A DNA stretch of 64,000 bases from 70-18 sp041691815 (lineage in GTDB: Bacteria; Pseudomonadota; Alphaproteobacteria; Acetobacterales; Acetobacteraceae). The notes beneath the pieces were generated by a model. The model made no database searches and was not told where the DNA came from. It saw only the letters and a list, made by a program, of their open reading frames with translations. A program made the translations under genes and the position numbers. This document shows positions 58,172 through 64,000 of the stretch, piece by piece. How positions within the stretch are numbered: position 1 is the stretch's first letter; the number at the start of each line of letters is the position of its first letter. Location of the stretch: positions 46,397-110,396 of the forward strand of contig JBEPTZ010000001.1 in the NCBI GenBank assembly GCA_041691815.1, in the 5' to 3' direction.

Positions 58172-58903
58172 ATGAACATGCACAACATCCCGGTGGTCGG
58201 CGTCACGCTCGACAGCGAGCAGGGGGACGGCGAGCACAAGCGCTTCTCCAAATACCCATGGTACGCGCTCCGCGCCAACTACTGCGACGCCGTGGCGGCC
58301 GCCGGCGGCCTGCCGATGGCGCTGCCGCACCGCCCGGAGCTGGCCGAGGCCTACCTCGACCGCCTGGACGCCCTGGTGGTCACCGGCGGCGCGTTCGACG
58401 TCGACCCGGCGCTGTACGGCGACGGCGCCACGCATGGCACCGTCACCCTGAAAGCCGGCCGCACCCAGGCCGAACTGGCCCTGGTCCAGGGCGCCCTGGC
58501 CCGCGGCATGCCGGTGCTGGGCATCTGCGGCGGCGAGCAGCTCCTGGCGGTGGCACTCGGCGGCACGCTGATCCAGCACATCCCCGACAGTGTGCCGAAC
58601 GCCCTGGCCCACGAGCAGCCCAACCCCCGCCACCAACCAGGCCACGCCGTCGCGGTGGTGCCCGGCACCCTGCTGCACCGCATCGTCGGCGCGCTGGAAA
58701 TGCACGTGAACTCCGCCCACCACCAGGCCGTCCGCGCCCCCGGCCCGCACGCACTGGTCAACGCCACCACGTCGGACGGCGTCATCGAAGGCATCGAGGA
58801 CCCCCGCCAGCGCTTCTGCCTCGGCGTGCAATGGCACCCGGAATACCACATCGACCAGGGCGACCGCCGCCTGTTCGACGCCATGATCGCCGCCGCCGCA
58901 TGA
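58172..58903 (+). CDS. Gamma-glutamyl-gamma-aminobutyrate hydrolase-like peptidase C26 (PuuD family)
   Basis: A 243-residue class I glutamine amidotransferase-like hydrolase. The triad is Cys119 (GICGGEQ), His222 and Glu224 (QWHPE). VVTGGAFDVDPALYG is the PuuD-type oxyanion region. Family members cleave gamma-glutamyl amides, as in putrescine breakdown, but no other puu gene is here. ATG 58172 is 45 bp divergent from tadA; its stop overlaps the pseudouridine synthase start. Confidence 0.88.
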   Translation: MNMHNIPVVGVTLDSEQGDGEHKRFSKYPWYALRANYCDAVAAAGGLPMALPHRPELAEAYLDRLDALVVTGGAFDVDPALYGDGATHGTVTLKAGRTQAELALVQGALARGMPVLGICGGEQLLAVALGGTLIQHIPDSVPNALAHEQPNPRHQPGHAVAVVPGTLLHRIVGALEMHVNSAHHQAVRAPGPHALVNATTSDGVIEGIEDPRQRFCLGVQWHPEYHIDQGDRRLFDAMIAAAA

Positions 58904-59646
58904 CCGAAGAGCCCGCCGAACCTGCCGAACCACGCGGCGAACGCATCGCCAAATGGCTCGCCCGCGCCGGCGTCGCCAGCCGCCGCGACGCCGAGAAACT
59001 GCTGACCACCGGCAAAGTCCGCCTGAACAACGAGGTCATCACCCACCCCGCCACCTTCGTCAGCCCCGGCGATACCGTCACGATCGGCGGCAAACCGGTC
59101 GACACCCCCGAGCGCACCCGCCTCTGGCGCTACCACAAGCCGGAAGGCCTGGTGACCACCCATCGCGACCCCGAAGACCGCCCCACCGTCTTCCAGAAAC
59201 TCCCCGCCGCCCTGCCCCGCGTGGTCAGCATCGGCCGCCTCGACCTCAACAGCGAAGGCCTGCTGCTGCTCACCAACGACGGCGCCCTGGCCCGCCAACT
59301 GGAACTCCCCTCCAACGGCTGGATTCGCCGCTACCGGGTGCGCATTTTCGGCACCGTGGAACCGGCAACCCTGGCCAGCCTGGCCAAGGGCCTCACCATC
59401 GACGGCATCCGCTACCAGGGCATCGACGCCGGCCTCGACAGCCGCAAGGGCGACAACTCCTGGCTGACCATCAGCCTGCACGAAGGCCGCAACCGCGAAA
59501 TCCGCCGGGTCATGCAACACCTCGGCTACCACGTCACCCGCCTGATCCGCGTCGCCTACGGCCCGTTCCAACTCGGCAAACTGCCACGCGGCGGAGTGGA
59601 GGAAGTACCGGGCAAGGTTTTAAAAGAACAGATGAAGAAAAGCTAA
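58900..59646 (+). CDS. rRNA pseudouridine synthase of the RsuA/RluB family
   Basis: 248 residues with an N-terminal S4 RNA-binding domain (RIAKWLARAGVASRRDAEKLL) and the catalytic domain with Asp in SIGRLDLNSEGLLLLTND, followed by LHEGRNREIRRVMQHLGY. RluB, RluE and RsuA cannot be separated with confidence here; RluB (23S U2605) is most likely by N-terminal domain and neighbourhood with rsmD and tadA. ATGA overlap with the C26 peptidase gene. Confidence 0.92.
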   Translation: MTEEPAEPAEPRGERIAKWLARAGVASRRDAEKLLTTGKVRLNNEVITHPATFVSPGDTVTIGGKPVDTPERTRLWRYHKPEGLVTTHRDPEDRPTVFQKLPAALPRVVSIGRLDLNSEGLLLLTNDGALARQLELPSNGWIRRYRVRIFGTVEPATLASLAKGLTIDGIRYQGIDAGLDSRKGDNSWLTISLHEGRNREIRRVMQHLGYHVTRLIRVAYGPFQLGKLPRGGVEEVPGKVLKEQMKKS

Positions 59647-59774
59647 GTGTTCTTTTTTAAAAAAAAGAACCAAAAAACCATCTGCCTTGCAACAGTGGAG
59701 CGGCGGAGACTTCGTACACTCCAGGGGATAAAAAGTTTTTTTGCTTCTTTTTGTTCACAAAAAGAAGACCTTCC
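59647..59774. repeat. Full dispersed hairpin element (copy 9 of 9), between co-directional genes
   Basis: Fills exactly the 128 bases between the pseudouridine synthase TAA and the rsmD TTG. Contains GTTCTTTTTT/AAAAAAGAAC, the arm CAAAAAACC, core ACTTCGTACACTCCAGG, GATAAAAAGTTTTTTTG, the hairpin CTTCTTTTTGTT/CACAAAAAGAAG and CTTCC. AAGAAG (59762-59767) lies 7 bases before the start codon. Confidence 0.9.
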
Positions 59775-60335
59775 TTGCGCATAGTCGCCGGCGCCTGGCG
59801 CGGCCGCCCGCTGCTCGCCCCGCCTGGTGCCGCCACCCGCCCCACCGCCGACCGCATGCGCCAGGCGCTGTTCGACATGTTGCTGCACGCCCCCTGGGCC
59901 GGCCGCGCCCTGATCGACAACGCCCGCGTGCTGGACGCCTTCGCCGGCACCGGCGCGCTGGGCCTGGAGGCGCTGTCGCGCGGCGCCGCCACCGCGGTGT
60001 TCATCGAGCGCGACCGCAACGCGCTGGCCGCACTGCGCGCCAACATCGCCGCCTGCCGCGCCGAGGCCCGCTGCACCGTGCTTCCCGCCGACGCCACTCG
60101 CCCGCCGCCCGGCCAACCCTGCCGCCTGGTGTTCCTCGACCCGCCATACGGCCAGGCCCTGGTGCCGGCGGCGGTGGCCGCGCTGGGTGCTGCCGGCTGG
60201 CTGGCCGCCGGCGCGCTGCTGGTGGCCGAAACTGGCCGCGACGAGCCGCCGCCCTGGCCCGATCCCCCGCTCGCCGAGCGCCTGCACGGCGCCGCCCGCG
60301 TCAGCTTCCGCCGCTGGACCCCGACGGCTACTTGA
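59775..60335 (+). CDS. rsmD: 16S rRNA (guanine(966)-N(2))-methyltransferase RsmD
   Basis: A 186-residue methyltransferase: RIVAGAWRGRPL at the N-terminus, RPTADRMRQALFDML, motif I DAFAGTGALGLEALSRGA and motif IV FLDPPYG. The TTG at 59775 is chosen because family members begin M-R-I-V-A-G. It directly follows the end of a dispersed element. Its 3' end overlaps the converging sugar permease gene by 8 bp. Confidence 0.93.
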   Translation: MRIVAGAWRGRPLLAPPGAATRPTADRMRQALFDMLLHAPWAGRALIDNARVLDAFAGTGALGLEALSRGAATAVFIERDRNALAALRANIAACRAEARCTVLPADATRPPPGQPCRLVFLDPPYGQALVPAAVAALGAAGWLAAGALLVAETGRDEPPPWPDPPLAERLHGAARVSFRRWTPTAT

Positions 60336-61152
60336 CCGCCCCTTGCGTCAACCCGGCGATGAACTGCCGCGACAGCGCGATATAGACCAGCATGATCGGC
60401 AGCGCCGACAGCGAGAGCCCGGCGAACAGCACCCCCCAATCGGTGTTGTACTCGCCCATGAACACCGTCAGCCCCTGCGGTAGCGTCTTGAGATTGTCCG
60501 AAGTGATCAGCACCAGCGGAAAGAAGAAGTCATTCCAGATCGGCACCGCGTTCTGGATGCCGGCAATCACCAGCGCCGGCCGGGCCAGCGGCAACATCAC
60601 CGAGAGCATGATGCGCAACTCGCTCGCCCCCTCGATCCGCGCCGCCTCCTCCAACTCTCCCGGCAGCGTGTGCAGAAACCCGGTGAGGATGAACACCGCC
60701 GAGGGCAAGCCCATCGCGGTATAAACCAGCACCAGCCCGGCCCGATTATCCACCAGCCCCAGCATGTCGAGCTGGATGAACAGCGGGATGATCGCCAGCT
60801 TCAGCGGCACCATCAGCCCGGACAGGAAAAACAGAAACACCGCCGCACTCAGCCGGAACCGATAGCGTGCGATCGCGTAGGCGGCCATGGTGGCGAACAC
60901 CAGGATCACCGCGACCGAGGCCCCGGTCACGATCATCGAATTGCCGAGGTAACGCACGAAGCTGGTCTCATTCCAGATCCGCGCGATATTGGTGAAATCC
61001 AACCCAGCCGGCAGCGCGAAGGGTGAGGTGAAAATCTCGGCATTGCTCTTGAACGCCGAAATGAGCATCACCCACAGCGGGTAGAGCATCACCACGCCGT
61101 TCACCACCAGCAGCGCCTGGATCGCCGCGTTCTTGGCGCGCTCGCCGTTCAA
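60328..61152 (-). CDS. Sugar ABC transporter permease (CUT1, MalG-like)
   Basis: A 274-residue inner-membrane permease with the CUT1 EAA loop ELEEAARIEGASELRIMLSVM and six predicted helices. It starts with TTG 61152, overlapping the partner permease stop as TTGA. It is the last gene of the operon seen here; no ATPase gene follows, so a shared MsmK/UgpC-type ATPase elsewhere must energise it. Confidence 0.92.
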   Translation of the reverse strand: MNGERAKNAAIQALLVVNGVVMLYPLWVMLISAFKSNAEIFTSPFALPAGLDFTNIARIWNETSFVRYLGNSMIVTGASVAVILVFATMAAYAIARYRFRLSAAVFLFFLSGLMVPLKLAIIPLFIQLDMLGLVDNRAGLVLVYTAMGLPSAVFILTGFLHTLPGELEEAARIEGASELRIMLSVMLPLARPALVIAGIQNAVPIWNDFFFPLVLITSDNLKTLPQGLTVFMGEYNTDWGVLFAGLSLSALPIMLVYIALSRQFIAGLTQGAVK

Positions 61153-62075
61153 AGCTCGATCTCGCGGCGCCGCAAAACCCGCAGCGCCAACGCCGACACC
61201 ACCGCGAGAAACAGAAACATCAGCACCGCCAGCGCGCTGCCACGCCCGAAATCCTGCAGCCCCGCCGAGGTGTTGCCAAACGCGGTGCGGTAGAAATACA
61301 GCCCCAGCACGTCCGTCGCGCCACCGGGCGAGCCGTCAAGCCCGGCCATGATGTACGGCAGTTCGAACCAGTTGAAGCTGCCGATGAAGGTCAGCGTGAC
61401 GATGATCGTCGTCGCCGGCGCCACCAGCGGCCAGATGATCGCCCGCAGCAGCGCGCGGTCGGTCGCCCCGTCGATCCGTGCCGCCTCCATCACCTCGCGC
61501 GGAATCCGCTGCATCGCCGCCAGGAAGATCAGCGCCGGAAACCCCATCCAGTGCCAGGCATTGGTGAAGATCAGGCTGCCGAGCGCGGTATTCTCATCGC
61601 CCAGCCAGGGATGCGCGCCGATCCCCACCGCCATCAGCGCCTGGTTCACCAGCCCGAACAGCGGATGCAGGAACAGCTTCCACAGGAACCCCACGATCAC
61701 CGCCGACAGCACCACCGGCAGGAACACGATCACCTGATGCACCCGGTGCCCCGGCAACGCCTTCAGCAGCGCGAAGGCGATCAGATAGGCGAGCCCGTTC
61801 TGCAGCAGCATCAGCGCCACGAACACGATCACGTTGTGCTCCAGCGCCCGCAGCGTCCAGGCGCTGAACGGTTGCTCGAGCAGCACCGCGCGGAAATTCT
61901 CCAACCCGATGAAATGCGTCGCCGCCAGCCCGTTGAACGCATAGAACGCATAGCGGAACGCCGCCAGCAACGGAATGGCAACGAACATCGCCATCACCAG
62001 CAGCGCCGGCGCCAGCAGCAGGGCGATCCACGCGCCCCGCTGCCAGCGCCGGGGCCGCCGGCGTTTCACGCTCAC
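61149..62075 (-). CDS. Sugar ABC transporter permease (CUT1, MalF-like)
   Basis: A 308-residue permease starting at GTG 62075 (SVKRRRPRRWQRGAW), overlapping the binding-protein stop as GTGA. The EAA loop reads REVMEAARIDGATDRALLRAI, and FRYAFYAFNGLAATHFIGLENF is typical of the N-terminal periplasmic region of MalF-like proteins. Works as heterodimer with the MalG-like permease. Confidence 0.92.
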   Translation of the reverse strand: MSVKRRRPRRWQRGAWIALLLAPALLVMAMFVAIPLLAAFRYAFYAFNGLAATHFIGLENFRAVLLEQPFSAWTLRALEHNVIVFVALMLLQNGLAYLIAFALLKALPGHRVHQVIVFLPVVLSAVIVGFLWKLFLHPLFGLVNQALMAVGIGAHPWLGDENTALGSLIFTNAWHWMGFPALIFLAAMQRIPREVMEAARIDGATDRALLRAIIWPLVAPATTIIVTLTFIGSFNWFELPYIMAGLDGSPGGATDVLGLYFYRTAFGNTSAGLQDFGRGSALAVLMFLFLAVVSALALRVLRRREIEL

Positions 62076-63319
62076 TTCTGGAACGGCTTATAGTACCGCG
62101 CGATCCCTTTGGTGATCGCCTCGCCCAGCGCCACCGGCGTCTCGTTGCCACCCATCATCTTCTGCACGCCGGTTGACAGAAGCTCCGAACCGGTCGGCGA
62201 ATCGTAGCGGAAATACACCGCCATGATGTACGGCATCGAGGTTTCGTTCAGCTTCGCCACGCTGGCCAGTAGCGGGTCGGTGATCTCCACACCCTTGATC
62301 GGCGAAATATTGCCCAGCAAGGCTGCGAACTTGTCGCCATAGGCCTTGGTGCCCATGTAGCGCACCAGTTTCAGCGCATCCGCCTGGTGCGGCGACTTGG
62401 CATTCACCGCGTAGCCGCCATCATAGAACTTCGACACGTAGCGCGGCGCGCCCGCGGTCGGCGCCGGCGGCGCGATGAACTCCATCTCCAGCTTCGGGTT
62501 CTGCTTGCGGAAATTGGCGATCTCGAAGCTGCCGCCGACGAACATCGCCGCCCGACCGGTCAGGAACAGCTGCTGGCCGGTCGCGTAGTCGATCCCGGTA
62601 TAGCCCGGCGGCATATAGTCGCGCAGTTCCAGCAGCTTCCCCAGCGCGTCGGTATAGCGCTTGTCCTCGAAGGTGGTTTTGCCGGCCAGCACATCACTGA
62701 CGAATTGCGGCCCCAGGAACGGGTTGGTGAACACCGAGGCGAACACCTCGTCCATCCACGCCGTCGCAGTGCCGTTGGCGATCGGGATCAGCCCCTTGGC
62801 CTTCAGCGCCTTGCAGGCGGCGAGAAACTCGTCCCAGGTCGCCGGCGCCGCCACCCCGGCCTTGGCGAACACCGCCTTGTTCAGGAACACCCCAAGCGTC
62901 TGCGAGGCGAACGACAGCGAGTAGACCCGGCCATCCGCCCGCAGCGTCTCGCTGGCCAGCGCGTCCTCCGGCAGATTGCCCAGTTCCGGCACGCTAACCT
63001 TGTCGAGCGCCAGCAGGTAGCCGGCCTTGGCGAACACCTCCAGCCCGCCATAGGCGCGGGTCGCCAGCACGTCGCCGCCGCGTCCGGCGGCCAGCGCGGT
63101 CGACAGAATGGTGGCGTAGTTCGGCGCGTCGAACGCCTCGAACTTCACATGGATACCCGGATTGGCCTTGGTGAAGTCGTTAAACAACTCGGTATAGGCG
63201 ACCTTGTCTTCCTGCCGCCAGGTCCAGAAGGTGATGTCCCCGGCATGCGCCGCCGAGAACGCCATCCCCCACGCCGCCGTCGCCGCCAGGACAAGCCTGC
63301 CGAGCCGGTTCGATGCCAT
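62072..63319 (-). CDS. Sugar ABC transporter substrate-binding protein (SBP family 1)
   Basis: A 415-residue periplasmic protein. Signal peptide about 1-28, ending SAAHAGD. DITFWTWRQEDKVAYTELF and the TWDEFLAACKALKAKG and YDGGYAVNAKSPHQADALKLV regions are typical of CUT1 sugar-binding proteins. The sugar cannot be predicted. ATG 63319 with GGGGGA upstream was preferred to ATG 63331. Confidence 0.92.
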   Translation of the reverse strand: MASNRLGRLVLAATAAWGMAFSAAHAGDITFWTWRQEDKVAYTELFNDFTKANPGIHVKFEAFDAPNYATILSTALAAGRGGDVLATRAYGGLEVFAKAGYLLALDKVSVPELGNLPEDALASETLRADGRVYSLSFASQTLGVFLNKAVFAKAGVAAPATWDEFLAACKALKAKGLIPIANGTATAWMDEVFASVFTNPFLGPQFVSDVLAGKTTFEDKRYTDALGKLLELRDYMPPGYTGIDYATGQQLFLTGRAAMFVGGSFEIANFRKQNPKLEMEFIAPPAPTAGAPRYVSKFYDGGYAVNAKSPHQADALKLVRYMGTKAYGDKFAALLGNISPIKGVEITDPLLASVAKLNETSMPYIMAVYFRYDSPTGSELLSTGVQKMMGGNETPVALGEAITKGIARYYKPFQK

Positions 63320-63356
63320 CCGATCCCCCATAAGGTATGTGTCAGCGGTGCCGAGC

Positions 63357-63995
63357 CTATAACGTTTCGTCACACCAGGGAATCGTCTTGATACGCGCCA
63401 GCAGCGCCCGCCGCGCCCGCGCCGCATCGCCGGCCAGCGCCAGCAATGCGGCGATCTGGCCGGGATGCGCCAGCACCGAGGCCAGCACCCGCCACGCCCC
63501 GATCGCCCCCTGTGAATCCAGCGCCGCCAACGCCGCCGGCGGCAGCGCCCGCCCGGCCGGGTCGCACACCGCGCGCAGCACCGCGAACGGCAACCCGTGC
63601 CGCGCCGCCACCCGCGCCACCGCGCCGCTTTCGAGGTCCACCGCCAGTGCGCCGCTCGCCGCGAACGCCGCCCGCTTCTCGCCCAGTGTCGCCAACACCG
63701 CAACACCCGCCAGCAAAGTCCCGTCGCCACCGCCCAGCCGCTCGACGAGCACCGGATCGGCCGCGAATCGCACCCCGCCCTCCACCACCCAAGCCGGCAC
63801 CACCACCGCCCCCGCAGCCAGGCCAGGGTCCACCCCCCCCGCCAGCCCAAAGCTGAGCAGCGCCCCGGCCCCGCGCGCCACCAGCCGCTCGGCCGCCGCC
63901 TCGGCCCCCCCCGGCAGCCCACCGCCGACCTCCACCAGCCCCAGCCCCCGCGCCACCCGCGCCAGCGCGGCCAGCCCGGTCACCACCCCCAGCAA
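63357..63995 (-). CDS. Hopanoid-associated nucleoside phosphorylase-like protein (HpnG-like), 5' end at the window edge
   Basis: About 212 residues with GVVTGLAALARVARGLG at the N-terminus, FGLAGGVDPGLAAGAVVVP and VDLESGAVARVAARHGLPFAVLR, the nucleoside phosphorylase (PNP/UDP) superfamily pattern with the conserved acidic residue in DLESG. HpnG releases adenine from adenosylhopane to give ribosylhopane. No stop is seen before the window end, so the true start may lie at TTG 63995 or just beyond base 64000. It lies 37 bp upstream of the sugar transporter operon on the same strand. Confidence 0.75.
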   Translation of the reverse strand: MLGVVTGLAALARVARGLGLVEVGGGLPGGAEAAAERLVARGAGALLSFGLAGGVDPGLAAGAVVVPAWVVEGGVRFAADPVLVERLGGGDGTLLAGVAVLATLGEKRAAFAASGALAVDLESGAVARVAARHGLPFAVLRAVCDPAGRALPPAALAALDSQGAIGAWRVLASVLAHPGQIAALLALAGDAARARRALLARIKTIPWCDETL

Positions 63996-64000
63996 TGGAT

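Overview
The window is GC-rich alphaproteobacterial chromosome with dense coding, third codon positions almost always G or C, frequent GTG/TTG starts and many 4-bp stop/start overlaps. The gene content (ThiC behind a TPP riboswitch, alphaproteobacterial-type GshA, UbiA, two hopanoid-associated genes, several ABC uptake operons and a Bradyrhizobium-type D-tartrate dehydratase) fits Rhodospirillales, most likely an Acetobacteraceae member. That placement is inferred from gene content, not from an rRNA. I see no rRNA, tRNA, CRISPR array, transposase or integrated phage.

Layout. 0-3.4 kb: TPP riboswitch, thiC, secreted sorbosone dehydrogenase-like protein. 3.5-11.6 kb (minus): complete Dpp/Opp-type peptide ABC operon followed by two overlapping glycosyltransferase genes. 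11.8-18.5 kb: DEAD-box helicase with a long leader, an orphan gp5-like OB-fold mini-gene, tarD, and the divergent methyltransferase-ubiA / rsmE-gshA pair. 18.6-28.1 kb: a BTAD/TolB-like/TPR regulator converges with a six-gene hyf-like operon (hyfB-C-E-F-G-I order). Its catalytic subunit has lost all four nickel-binding cysteines, so this is an Ehr (energy-converting hydrogenase-related) complex rather than a hydrogenase. 28.3-36 kb: phosphodiesterase, esterase, glycosyltransferase, RNase D, CorA, AspS. 36-46.3 kb: PhyH-like dioxygenase, a second peptide ABC operon with an M20 amidohydrolase, and a divergent phosphoribosyltransferase/adenine deaminase pair. 46.4-54.1 kb: HAD phosphatase, PyrD, an AfuABC/FbpABC-like transporter, a HIG1-type membrane protein, a repeat-rich spacer and an orphan gene. 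54.3-64 kb: TrmJ-like methyltransferase, CysS, HpnL-like protein, TadA, a peptidase C26, an RsuA/RluB pseudouridine synthase, RsmD, a CUT1 sugar ABC operon without its ATPase, and an HpnG-like phosphorylase cut by the window end.

Two things stand out. First, the Ehr operon keeps its proton-channel subunits and the proximal [4Fe-4S] site but has no Ni-Fe site and no adjacent electron-input subunit. Second, a family of nine dispersed intergenic elements (six of about 127-147 bp, three half copies) has conserved A/T hairpins at each end and a palindromic G/C core between an A-tract and a T-tract. They fill gaps between genes almost exactly, often touching a stop codon or lying within about 10 nt of a start codon, and two of them split apparent operons (hyfG/hyfI and the second peptide transporter).
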